The position numbers and the translations under genes were made by a program. From Omphalotus guepiniiformis (Eukaryota > Basidiomycota > Agaricomycetes > Agaricales > Omphalotaceae), in contig JAQOOI010000019.1 in NCBI GenBank assembly GCA_028554645.1, positions 930,001 through 994,000 of the forward strand: a stretch of 64,000 bases of DNA, given 5' to 3'. The notes below the pieces were generated by a model. The model made no database searches and was not told where the DNA came from. It was given only the letters and a program-made list of their open reading frames with translations. Shown piece after piece: positions 24,445 to 35,846 of this stretch; positions within the stretch are counted from its first letter, which is position 1, and the number at the start of each line of letters is the position of its first letter.

Positions 24445-25931
24445 TTACACGCGCTCGATCACCACCGTCTCTGTTACTGTGACATCAACGGAGCGGTTTT
24501 CTTCTACGACTGGGGTGATGATGTTCCTTTTAGCGAGTCTCCTTCTTTTCCAGAACATGTACACGCTTAAGATATCCTACATAGGATCGTGGTAGTATGT
24601 CAGTGCCTGTCAGTGGGGCAACACGAAATTCAACTCGCACCATCTGCGAACCGAATACAATAGCAACCGATAAGGGAACTGATGCCAGCAAGTGTTCTTG
24701 AGATAAGCTTTAAAACCTTAAAAGAACGATACATACCAACGGCAAGTAGGTCCAAGGTAACAACACCATGTGAGATTGATGTGTTCGAGTTCATCAAGAT
24801 ATCTACCATCCTACATAGTGGGACCAGTAAGTTCAAATCCAAGACATAATGTTGTGACATCATAATACCGAATCCTCCTATAAGAGTGTAGAGAGCGACA
24901 CGAACAAACATGCGAAATGGAATCAGACCATTGGGTCCTCTTCTGACTTCACGGAAGACTGATCTTCGCTTCCATAGATAGTACACAGTATAGACTTCGT
25001 GAAAATGTCAAATCAGGGAACGGAACGGAAGTGCGGTAGAATGGCAGGTGCGTAGTACCTTCACCAAGAATCATCAGCACTATCATCGCGACGACGGTAA
25101 CACCGGTAACAGTCGTACTAAGGATTATTTCAATTTAATTTGAGACTTGATTCAAAGGCAGAGGACAAGAAAACTCACGGGACCGGAGCGTTGATATGAC
25201 AGTAGAACCCAGTGGAGTGGCGTTCCACGGCCTGCTGATTCGAGAGTCCCGTCTAAATGCAGCCAATTTAGGACTGGTAAGGAACTAGGGAAGAATTCGA
25301 AATGCTTACAAAAACGCCAGTCCAGAACACCAAGAAATGTATCGTTGGAGCAACGAACATCATCTGAAAAAATCAGTGAAATCAGCTTCAGATATATTCG
25401 TTGAAAATTCTGCTTACTGCAGTATTCCGTCGTTCGTCCATTTTGCATTGGGAGATTGACACGTACAATCGGTAATAGAGCTGGAGAATGGGTGGGTTTG
25501 AGTTGTCCCTCGAAATGTGATATGTTAGGCATACCTCAAGAACGAATACAAAGCCAGATGCAGCAACGCTACACGACCAATCAGTCAGCGACGTCGAAAC
25601 TCCAGGAAGATCATGGCACCTACACAGCAGGAGCTGCATAAATTGCTCCAGCTTGGAAGACGCACAATGCAAAAGGAGGGGGAGGTCCGGACTGTCGCCC
25701 AAGAAGTAGCAGGAAAGAAAGGCAATAGATAATGCATGAGATGATCAAAGCGAACCAAGTCTTCATTCGATAGACAGATTTGGAAACCAGGGCAGAGATA
25801 TAAGCAATAGCAAGGAGTAATAAAGCGAGGAGTTGAAGGACGTCGAACACCACGAACGGGCGGGTCCCAGTCCCAGTCCCAGTATTAACACCCCCTGTAA
25901 ACGAGGATACCGTCTTAAGTACTCTCTCCAC
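24445..25931 (-). CDS. Seven-helix receptor-like protein (Agaricomycete type)
   Basis: Multi-pass membrane protein with about eight exons. The ATG at 25931 opens MERVLKTVSSFTGG, followed by helix 1 (FDVLQLLALLLLAIAYISAL), helix 2 (TWFALIISCIIYCLSFLLLL), VAASGFVFVLE, LYYRLYVSISQ, MMFVAPTIHFLVFWTGVF, the conserved loop VERHSTGFYCHINAPVP, GVTVVAMIVLMILGE and a long cytosolic WKRRSVFREVRRGPNG loop before the last helices. The loop with HSTG-YCHI is typical of a mushroom-expanded receptor-like family without known ligand. The final exon (DILSVYMFWKRRRLA...VIERV, stop at 24445-24447) gives a short hydrophilic tail. It differs in sequence from the membrane protein at 21485. Signalling is inferred from topology only. 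Confidence 0.8.
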
Positions 25932-26376
25932 AATGAATAATGGGACCTACTCGATCTAAGGATATGACCAGGCATGATCAATAGATAAGAAAACGAAAGA
26001 AAGAGGAATGGGAATGAACAATGGGTCCAAGGCGAAGATTTGAGTTCATTCGTAAAGTAGGGGATCAAAGCGACTGATCGCCGCTGACAAGGCCGAGGAG
26101 AAGTAAAGATTATTTTACATACGTGTACGTGAAGAAGCTCTGCAATCATGATCTTCAAGATCATCAGCCGGGGGCAGTACCTGTTTAGCCTCTTGAGAGG
26201 AGAATGGAGGGCCGGAAAATGAAGTTGCGGATCGTTAACCTCGGGAATAAGTACCAGCCATCAGCCATGCTTGTATGGGAAGTCCGACTGATCTTCCACG
26301 CGGTCAAAGGTAAGTAATATAGCACAGCTGGTGGGCCATGCCTGTTTGACTCTTGTGCCAGTAGCTATTGTTGTCC
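25932..26376. promoter_or_regulatory. Divergent promoter region
   Basis: 445 bp lie between the starts of the seven-helix protein (minus) and the P450 (plus), so both promoters share this interval. I see no clear TATA box for the P450. Confidence 0.45.
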
Positions 26377-28434
26377 ATGGAACCCGTAACATTGCTTGTG
26401 TTCGTTCTTGTTGTTCTCTTCACAACGAAACTGTATGACCGGGGCAGACGAGCACAGGTACGTTCTCAGCTGAGTCATCTCACAGTTTCAACGTTCAACT
26501 CGAGAACGTTCAGCGTGACCTTCCCGTCCCCGGAGTCCCGGGCGTTTGGTTGTCCTATGTGAAGTCGATTTCTAATTGCTTTCGTGCGAAAGATGCAATT
26601 CAGGATGCGTGTGTCAAGGTGCGTCTTGGTTATCTGCCGTCAGCTTCCTGTCCGTTGAAATGCGCCTTGTAGTACGGGGGAAGATTATTTGCTTTGTCGT
26701 TGCTGGGCAAGTGGGTTGTTCTTGCGAAATCCAAGGAGCATGTCAGAGACCTCTACAATGCGCCCGAAGATGTCCTTTCCATGGAGTCAGCCGCAGAAGA
26801 GGTACGATTCTCGCCACCATCACCAGAAGAGCCATTCCTGACTTGATTGACTCTGCACGATAGCTGTTACAGCTGCGGCATACAGTCGGAGAGATGTTTT
26901 GCGACGAGACTTATCATATTCAAGCCATTCGGACCTCTATGAACCAGAACCTGGCCGACATTCTTCCTGAGATGATAGATGAGATGGAGTGCAGCTATAA
27001 AGATATAATTCATTCTCAGCTGAATGGTCGAGGTGAGTCATCTCAAAAGCGTGATGGCGGCAGGGTGGCGGGTTTGCATAATCTCAACTTGACATCTCTC
27101 CAGAGTGGACGCCTATCGATGTTCTACAATCATTTTCGAGGATTATCTGTCGAACGAGCAATCGTGTATTCGTGGGCCTGCCTCTATGTGAGTCTTGGTT
27201 CATTGTAGAAGGAAAATTATCTTAATTTTGACCTACCACAGGCCGAGATGAAGATTACTGCAAGCTCGCCCGCGAATTTACTGGCCAGGCATTGCTCGCT
27301 GGACCCGTGCTGAAATTTTTAGTGCCTGCGTATCTCAGAACGTATAAAAGTCTCTTTTGGCATCAATATGAGTATCGCTGACCTCATTATGCTAGGCTCG
27401 CGGGATCCATCGTTAAGATGTATTACAAGCATCATCCAAGAATTCTCAAATGCTTGAAGCCCTTGATTGAACAAAGAAAACAACAACGAAGGAGCGGGGA
27501 GATCAAATCACCAGTATGTCTAGTTATCTCGTTTTTATTGACAACGCACCTATCTAACGTTACCAGAAGAATAACATGCTATCTTGGTTGATGGATACTT
27601 TGCCTCAAGGACAGGAGTATTCTGACGATTCGCTCGCTATGCGCATGCTTAATGTTAACTTTGTTGCACTTCATACAACTACCAAGGTAAGTCGGGACAC
27701 CCTAGTTAGTCGAACATTGAACTCAGAATTGGTAATTTTGTCGGGCAGACCTTCACCCATGCACTCTATCATCTTGCTGCACGACCAGAGTATCTGCCCG
27801 TGCTCCGTTCTGAGGCCGAGGAACATCTAGCTATTGATGAACCATCCAAGTGGAGTAAGGAATCTCTTAGCCGCTGCGTCAAGCTGGATAGCTTCTTCAA
27901 AGAAACTCTTCGTCTGAATGGTTTGGGTGCAATCTGGATGCCAAGACTGGCTGTCGCAGACTTCACGTTCTCGGATGGAACAAAGGTTCCCGCTGGGTAT
28001 TATGTCGCTACAGCTGCCACAGCTATTCACGAGGACGAAGCCAACTATGAGAGACCTCAAGATTTCGACGGGTTACGTTTTGCTAATCTGCGAACCCATA
28101 TCTCGAAAGACGCTGTGAATTCTGTTTCGGAGAACGATTGGGTCCAAAGAGTTACTGGGACGTCCGAATCATATCTTGCCTTTGGCGGAGGTCGTCATCT
28201 GTGGTAAGTCTGGTGTTAGTAGTCATCTCGTGGGTTCATTTTCTAATTTGAACACATTGAAGTCCTGGCCGCTTCTTCGCATCGATGGAAATGAAATGTC
28301 TAATGGCATATCTCGTCTTACATTTTGATGTGATGATGCCCCAAGCTGGTGTTCGACCACCAGATGAATGGTTTGGGCCGACTTCAAATCCAGCCCGAAA
28401 TGTACGGGTACTGTTCCGGAGGAGAAGTTTGTGA
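26377..28434 (+). CDS. Cytochrome P450 monooxygenase (P450 no. 1)
   Basis: Membrane-anchored heme monooxygenase of the ent-kaurene-oxidase-like group. MEPVTLLVFVLVVLFTTKLY is the ER anchor, then the Pro hinge RDLPVPGVPGVW. Other marks are YGGRLFALSLLGKWVVLA, the I-helix NFVALHTTTKTFTHALYHLA, the K-helix ExxR in FFKETLRLN, and FDGLRFANLR. The heme loop reads FGGGRHLCPGRFFA only after splicing: the Cys codon is split (28202-28203 plus 28263) by a 59-nt intron. The C-terminus ends VRVLFRRRSL with TGA at 28432-28434. All catalytic elements are present. About nine introns. It is followed by two DUF4243 genes and a FAD monooxygenase, suggesting a shared oxidative pathway. The ATG chosen is the first in frame before the anchor. 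Confidence 0.9.
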
Positions 28435-28985
28435 ACAAGCGCCTCGTTTATCGCATCTAGGATACCCGGACATATATCCGTTCAGTGATTGATTGCTTTT
28501 TAATATATTGAGTAGAGGTGATACACTTGGTTAACATTCTGACCAGATGGATAAGTGTGCTTGCTTGAATGACTGACTGATCAGGAAGGCAACAGAGAAA
28601 ACGTTTGCACATGCGACATGAGTATGTTCAGTGCAGCTTGCACTGATTTACGGCTTTTGTCCCGACACTTGGAATTGAGCTTCAACGTCAAATGTTCATT
28701 TTAGGTGTCCAAGCTCGCAGACATTATACATATGCCCGGGAATCGAAATGAAACATAAGAAATTTGTACACACTGTCCAGATAAATCAGTGACCTATGCG
28801 AACCTATCTCCAACCTATGATAGTGTTCAAGGTGACCATCGAAAACAGATTCGACGACGCCGGAATGACCGAATGAAAGCGAAGAGTTGAATGATTTCAT
28901 TTTCCTAAATTTCTTCAGACTTGTAGTACATTGTTATTATATACATACAGCACAGCATGGTCGTGCACACAAATTTTCCTGAAGT
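28435..28985. other. Intergenic, convergent 3' ends
   Basis: Sits between the 3' ends of the P450 (plus) and the first DUF4243 gene (minus). No other feature is recognised. Confidence 0.5.
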
Positions 28986-30666
28986 CTACTGGTTTCCTAC
29001 TTCATCGTAAAACCCCCTGGCATCCCAATAATAGAATGGTTCGTCGTCTCTTTCTCTTCCCAGCCTTTTCGCCGTCAACCCAGCAGCCCGAACGAATAAT
29101 GTCCCATCAACCTTTTCTGTCCCAGGTAGCCCCGTCCCAGCAAAGAATCCTGGCTGCCTAGATCCATACAACATCGCATAGTGAGCAAGTGCACGTTGAC
29201 ATTTCGCGAGGTGATCATCGGGATGAACGATAGTGTGATGGATGATAGCAAGCCAAGGGTTGGGATTCGAGCTAACAGGTGACTCGAGGAGGAGTGTCAA
29301 ATCTGGGGAAGAGCCAGAACCAAGGCTGATACGGGCAGTGTCAGCCGAGAAGAAGGATTTGGCGTCAAGATTGGGGCGGCCTCGAGAGATCCAGTAAGCC
29401 AAGCTGACTGTGAAGTAACTGCGAAGAAGAATTTCTTTCGCTGAAGGAGACAGATGTTCCGCCAGAGCAGGTATGAATAGGGAAGAGGTAACAACATGAA
29501 CACTGATCAGACACGGCGTCAGCAAAGAGACGGCAATGGAAAAAAAAAAGGAAAGTGACGTACAGATAAAAATCGGCATTGAAGTCTTTGCCCGGCCTGA
29601 ACCCACCAAGTGCGTACATCATCACGCATATCCATTGCAACTCCTCAATTTTGCGCTCGACATTCTTGGGGTCTGAAGTATCCAAAGTCCAGGCATTCGC
29701 TAATTTAAGCAACTTTTCTCCGTGAACTTCCAGCACTCGCCAGTAAGAGTACATTCCGTCTTCGTGTTCTTCGCCAACCAACTCTGGATCCTCGAGTATA
29801 CGAGCGAGGATAGTGAATGCGTGGACGTCGCCGGACGTATGGGCGATGTTCTTCCCATTGACAGTAGACGGATCCTTCAGGAAGAGAGACGGCGGGAGGA
29901 TGGGTGAACTGCCGGATCTGTGAACGGCAGCCTGCGCAAGGCCTAATGGACAGAATTTCAGTGATCTGGACACGACCTTCATCATAAGACTTCACCTTCA
30001 ATCATCATTCCGGGAATGTTGAACTCAGCACCGTATCCACAATGGATCAACGGATGAATGATTACAGCTACGAATCGGCTGAGCATTTCAGGGTACTCCC
30101 CTTTCACGCTCTTTGAGCCGTAGTTTGCTCTGTATGAAAAGATGTACTCTTCTAACGTTGATGACATACCCCGCTGCCGCACCTCGCCTTCAAAAAATGT
30201 CAGGTAGGCATTGTAGAACCTACGGATGAAGGATGTCAGCGTGATGCTTGTATTCTGAGCTCTGATCCCCACCTGTCATCACCTAAATGGTCATTATAGT
30301 TCTTGATCGTTACAAGTTCAGGCGAAGCAAAAGCTAGCTTCTGGTGCTGCAAATCTTTGTCATAGGCAGCTTGAATGACATTGTCGTCAGCGCCAAGAAC
30401 CCATAACGCGAGGACGCGGTGAGAAACATGGCTACATTGTATGTGTGTCAGAATAAGAACGCGTTCATCATGAATCATGATCATCAGTATACATACTTGT
30501 GGAACCCTTTGTCATTGAGAAAAACATGCCATTTCTCATGATTCTCTCTGAGGATGGCCTGTAATTTCAAAGTCGACTCGGGCGTGTTTCCAGGCCAGTG
30601 GACTGGGACGAGCCTTGATTTGTGATGAGATGGGAAAGGGAAGAGGTCACGTATTACTGAAGGCAT
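28986..30666 (-). CDS. Questin oxidase-like protein (DUF4243), copy A
   Basis: Member of the questin oxidase-like / AflY family, whose characterised members carry out oxidative (Baeyer-Villiger-like) ring cleavage of anthraquinones and related aromatics. The start MPSVIRDLFPFPSHHKSR is followed by NHEKWHVFLNDKGFHN, HVSHRVLALWVLGADDNVIQ, NYNDHLGDDR, the family signature HPLIHCGYGAEF, GDVHAFTILARILEDPELV, and C-terminal HHTIVHPDDHLAKCQRALAH and YGSR. The many conserved His residues in these blocks are typical. The joined length is about 450 residues from six or so exons, close to family size, with no break seen. The ATG at 30664-30666 has a TATA box 58-64 bp upstream. A close paralogue lies directly upstream at 31927-33611, so this is a tandem pair. 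Confidence 0.85.
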
Positions 30667-31926
30667 GATACAAGTTGGGGTGTTAGTTGCAAATTGGACA
30701 AGAAAATATGAATTTCTTTCACCTTTTATAACCTTCCCTTGGAAAGTCGAAAGGTATCCTTCGCACGAGAATCAGGAGGAAGGATTGCACAGCAAGCCTC
30801 AATCACGCGAGGGCCAGAGAATATCCAGAGAATATCCAGAGACGTAAACTTCGCCAACTGAAACTCCACGACAATGAGATGCGCACCTCAAACCGTTGAT
30901 ACCTAGTCCCCATTCGTGTGTCCTGTGATCCGATGCGATAATGGTACCGTAGTATACCGGGAAGCAGCGGGCTCATGCTGAAAAGTTGGCAGCCAGCCAG
31001 CCTTTCACCAATAACACCAATGATAATGATGTTCCACTGCTAGTGCCTCGTTGGTAGCCCGTTGGTCTAGTTCAATGGTCAAAGCTACTGTCGAAGTGGA
31101 GAGTATGCAATTTCTAGTTTTAAGTCCGAGTCCAACGCCGAGAAGTTTGTAAAAAATCGCGATGAGCCTCGATCGCTCGCTGGCTCCAGAGTTGCTTATG
31201 GGCTACTATTACCCTTCGCTGAGAACGATATTTATTGCATGGATTGATACCAATCTGAGGATAGCTCAGGCTTGACTCAAAAAAGCCAGGTAACAGCACT
31301 GGTCAGCCGGCATATGGTCGGACGCGGAGCAGCGTCGAATATATGCGTATCATTACACCGCAGTGAATAGAAAGAAGATGATCTCTCACCGATACTAATT
31401 CCCTCCTAAGCAATCGGATCCAATTCAGTTCTAACGAGATACAGTATGTCCGACAAAGGCTGAAGTGGATCTCTGGTAATAGGGCAAGTGCAAAACGCCG
31501 GGAAACGCAAATTGAATTCTATGCTGCTGCTAAAGGTCCTACTTTGCGAGCTTGATGAGGCTTGATGTACCCTGGGATGTGTTGATAGCGACAACCCGCA
31601 CATAGATGAAGGTGAAGGATATTATAAGACATGCAATAAAGTATGGGAAACAGTTGGGAAATGCCTGGGAAATGCCGACGGAGTCGGCAGAAACCTTGCT
31701 TGGACTTTAGTCCATACGGCAATTGTTTGTACATATTTACCCAAAATTATGACGTAAAGAAAAGAGGGTAATCAACAAAACTCGCGGTCATTAACCGCGC
31801 GTGAGCCTCAGCTTGGGCTCAGCGCTCAAATCAAAGCTCAAACTGGATCTACATACACACGATACAAGTACATCATTACACACGTATTCAATACAAGTAC
31901 AAGAGCTTCCCGCTCATTCCGCACAA
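30667..31926. other. Intergenic with tRNA-like relic
   Basis: Holds the promoter of DUF4243 copy A, a small duplicated element (cagagaatatc twice, about 30815-30837) and a degenerate tRNA-like stretch at 31060-31137. No coding exon is seen. Confidence 0.5.
30724..30730 (-). promoter_or_regulatory. TATA box of DUF4243 copy A
   Basis: TATAAAA on the minus strand, 58-64 bp upstream of the ATG at 30666. Comparable boxes precede copy B and the FAD monooxygenase. Confidence 0.5.
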
Positions 31927-33611
31927 TTAGACCTTCTTGAAAAAGCCGTGCCTATCCCAGTAACTGAGCTTTTCCTCATCACGTTCTCGGCCAAGTCTCT
32001 CATCAGTCAGCGTTGCCGCCCGAAGGAACAACGTTCCGTCAAGCTTTTCTGCACCAGGTAGCTCAGTCCCAGTAAACCACCCAGCCGGTCTCGATCCGTA
32101 CAGATTGGCATAGTGAGCCAATGCGCGCTGGCACTTGGCCAAATGATCGTCGGGGTGAAGTATGGTGTGTTGTATGATAGGCAACCACGGATTAGGATTC
32201 GCATTCATAGTCGGCGACGAGGGAACGAGCGTCAGTTTCGGAGCAGAGCCTCCACCCAAGTCATCACGAGTTGTGTCCTCCGAGAAGAATGGCTCAATTT
32301 CGAGCGCAGGACGTCCACGTGAGATCCAATAAAACAAGCTAACAGCGAAATAGCTGCGCAAGAACGCTTCCTTGGACGCAGGTGAAATATATGCTGACAA
32401 GGATGGCAAAAACAGAGAAGAGGTAACAAGGTGCATGCTAAAGGGACCGAAGTCAGACAAATACGAGAGGGCTAAACATGTCGCTCACAGGAAGAAGTCT
32501 GCATTGAAGTCTTTACCTCTGCCCTCCTTAAAACCTGGAAGAGCATAAATCATGACGTTCATCCACTGCAATTCCTCGATCTTGCGTTCAACGTCACTGG
32601 GATCTGAAGTATCCAGCGTCCACTCTTTGGCGTACTGATATATCTTCTCGCCATGTTCCTTCATCACAAACGAGTACATCTCATCTTCATGTTCTACCCC
32701 GACGACCAGCTCAGGATCCTTCAGAATTCGAGCTAGGATCGTAAAGGCATGAGTGTCACCAGAGGTGGATCTGCTGAACGTCACTTTGTGGATTCGAGAG
32801 GTTAACTTCCCGACAGATGGTACGGGGTCATTGGGAAAGATGGTCGGTGGGATAAGCGGAGAGTTTCTCGGACAATGAACGGCAGTCTGTGCGAGACCTG
32901 GCAAAACTAATTAAGATATGACTTTGTGATATCATCGAAGTCAAATATACCTTCAATAACCATACCAGGAAGCTTGAATTCAGCACCGTAACCCGTGTGG
33001 ATCATAGGATGAATGATAGCGTCCAAGAAGCGGTTCAACATTTCAGGACGTTCCCCCAGCGCACTCCTTGAGCCAAAGTTCGCCTTCGAAGAAAACACGT
33101 ATTCTTCAAGAATCGACGCTATATCCATATTTTTTCTTTTCATGACGTCGGTGAAAAACGCTAGATACGCGTTAAAATAGCTAGTGCATCGAAATCAACC
33201 ACTAAACTTTGCATCATGGCGGCAGACTCACTTTTCGTCTCCCAGATGGTCGTTGAAGTTTTCGCTAGTAATGGCTTCCGGGGATGGATACGCAGGTCTT
33301 TGGATCTTCATATCCCGTTCATATGCCGCCTGGATGACTTCCGCGTCTGCACCAAGGGACCACAAAGCAAGAACATGATGCGAGATATGATTATGAGTAT
33401 TGCAAGTAAAGTTGTTAGCCAAGAATGCTTGTAGGTATTCTCCGACTCACTTATGAAACCCATCGTCGTTAAAAAACGTATGCCATTTCTCGTGATTATC
33501 ACGAAGGACGTTCCGGAGAGCCAACGAACTTTTGGGGCTATGCCCGGGCAAATGAATTGGTGAGAGCACTGAGACTTGATGAGAAGGTACTGGAAACAGT
33601 TCAGTAGCCAT
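31927..33611 (-). CDS. Questin oxidase-like protein (DUF4243), copy B
   Basis: Paralogue of the neighbouring copy A with the same exon layout. The start at 33611 (MATELFPVPSHQ) is chosen because it aligns with the DLFPFPSHH start of copy A. Conserved blocks are NHEKWHTFFNDDGFH, HVLALWSLGADAEVIQAAYE, NFNDHLGDEK, HPMIHTGYGAEFKLPGMVIE, GDTHAFTILARILKDPELVV, IEELQWMNVMIYALPGFKEG, QHTILHPDDHLAKCQRALAH and YGSRPAGWF. It differs from copy A by an insertion (about HKVTFSRSTS) before GDTHAF. All the conserved His residues of copy A are kept, so both copies may be active. Expected role: oxidative aromatic ring cleavage. The ~1.26-kb gap between copies is non-coding. Confidence 0.85.
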
Positions 33612-33930
33612 GATGTCCCACAGACATGGAACATGGATTGACCGCAATTTATACTCTGCGCCTGGGATCCATATGCGAGGTCAGAAGAGTGATGTCACCG
33701 TGTCTTGTGGTCGCTTCACCCAAATCATGATGACTCTTCCGAAAGGCCATGTGAAAGGGGTCACGGATATGAAGCAAACTAGATAGCTTTCAAGCAGGCT
33801 ACATAGTAGGCAGGCCGCAAGTTGGAGGTTGATGCTGGCTGGAGCTGGCTGGAGTGACTGGAGGCAGAAGTCGGTATGTATTCATATTCATCACGTGTAT
33901 GTAGCAATGGATCTGACTCATCATGTATTA
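33612..33930. other. Short intergenic region
   Basis: 319 bp hold the copy B promoter and the 3' region of the FAD monooxygenase. A 6-bp direct motif (gctggctggagctggctgga, near 33837) is the only repeat seen. Confidence 0.45.
33647..33653 (-). promoter_or_regulatory. TATA box of DUF4243 copy B
   Basis: TATAAAT on the minus strand, 36-42 bp upstream of the ATG at 33611. Confidence 0.45.
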
Positions 33931-35846
33931 CTAAAAGGTATTTCTCTTTGCATTATATACTGTTATGCTAGCCTTGACCGATTTTCTAATGTCTACCACA
34001 GTCTTGCAACCTGCAACGCAACATTTTGGTCTCTCACTGAAAACTCCCCAGCTCACCCACCAATTATCCGCTTCATCTTCCGCTTCATACCCAAAGACTT
34101 CCTTAACTTCTACCCACTCTGGAGAATTGTCAGCAAGTTGCTCTTCACCCACAATCTCTAAACCTGCATCTCTCCTGGCTCTAATGGACTGGTCTCGGTA
34201 TTCTTGCTGTTCACCTGGTGGCATGGTCATATAGTGGACGATTCCTGCTTCTTTCGTGCACATTGATTCACATATCGTCTTCCGAATGCTTTGGAAGGCT
34301 TTCAATAATATCTCAATCTGGTCCTCTGAATGGATATGCGAAAAAAGTTTGGCAAAAGCTGCCCCGTCAGCGACTGACAGACCCCAAGATTGAGCCGAAC
34401 CGGGCTAGAAAGAATCTCAACGTGCTTTCCCCCCCGTGCAAAAAGAGATCTTACTCACCGGAAGAGGATGCGCCGCTCCCCCTAGTACAACCAATCTTCC
34501 ACTAACCCACTCATCGAGGACACGTTGTTGCGCTACCGGAATACAAGTTGGCGGTGGCGCAAGTTCTCCCAATTTACGCAGACTGTGATTTATTCCTGTC
34601 AAAGCGATACCACTATTCGGACAGTCGAGGGGGCTGTACCTTTTCTCTGCGGTCCTCAATACATATTCGAAGCCTTCAAGTCCAGCGTCCCCATCGTAGG
34701 GCCCGTATGCACAAAGCGCAAAGTCGGCATTCTTGCCCTTCAATTTACGTCAGGGATCATAACGTGAGGAGAAGGCGCTTCGCTCACAATGGGATATCCA
34801 AGGACGCAGTGCTCGTTTCCCATCCAAATTGACATGGCCGCCTGATCTTAATGTCAGTAGTTTGTCCTTCTATTCTTCGCGCTCTTTCGACGCTCACAAT
34901 GTCTTGACTATATAAATAGGCTAGCTCTGAATTCTTCAAGACAGCCTGCTTCGGCACAATCGTGCTGATATCTGTGTGCATACGAACTTTTTTAGCCACG
35001 CCAAAATCACGCGGTTACACACCTGAACATCTTCAAACTCAATCTATTTGCATCACCACCACCACCACCACCACACTCCTCAGAACCCATCTCTAGCATG
35101 GTCTGACGTGTTTTCCCTCCTACCCCATCGGCGCCAACGATGATATCTGCACGGACTGTTTCACCGCATTTCAATGACGCAGTCGGAGTAGTGGGATCAA
35201 CCTCGACAACTTCTGCCCCAAAGCGTACATAGGCTCCTTGAGCTACCGCGGCTTGATATAGGATTCTCCTCAATTCGGCGTGCTAGTCCATACAATACAT
35301 CAATAACCTGCTGCATGACTTTTATCAAGAGCGCTTACGTGCACGAAAGCAAAATCACCTCGCGTCTCCTTGAGTGCATCATTATCCCACCAGAATTTAC
35401 CCAAGTATTCCCCAGTTTCGACTATTCGATTTCATCAGTGAATACACGTCGAGGTCCACGATTGAAGAATGAACTTACACAACCTGAAGTTGATGGCCTC
35501 TGGCTTGACTGCTATCGAACGGAGCTGTTTCTCAAGCCCCCAATCGTACAATATCTTGGCCAAATTCGGAACAATACGACAGCCACTATGAGGCTGCGCT
35601 CGATGTATTAATCGGTGTAACCGACTTGAAATATTGCGTATAATGGCACACCTTGGGTAATAGCTCTGCATCCCTTTCCAGGACGGTGACACGGTGACCG
35701 ACCCGCCTCAACGCAATCGCAGTAGCAAGTCCAGCGATACCACCGCCCACGATAACGAAATGGAGTGGAAAAGCCGTTTGCTGAGTGCATTTACGCAATT
35801 CCTCAGTCGTCTTCTCGAACCGGTCAGAGACTAGCTTTATAGTCAT
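33931..35846 (-). CDS. FAD-dependent monooxygenase, salicylate hydroxylase-like
   Basis: Group A flavoprotein monooxygenase expected to hydroxylate an aromatic or polyketide-derived ring using NAD(P)H and O2. The start MTIKLVSDRFEKTTEELRK is followed by the FAD-binding Rossmann motif VIVGGGIAGLATAIALRRVG and the acidic end of strand 2, VTVLERD. RILYQAAVAQGAYVRFGAEV and IIVGADGVGGKTR (the DG motif) follow. The third motif, normally GD(A/E)AH, reads LGGAAHPLP, so the acidic residue that usually binds FAD ribityl/pyrophosphate is Gly. C-terminal PGSAQSWGLSVADGAAFAKL is otherwise family-like. A gtg trinucleotide run encodes a Gly stretch near 35050-35075. About eight introns. It stands head to tail upstream of the DUF4243 pair. 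Confidence 0.85.
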
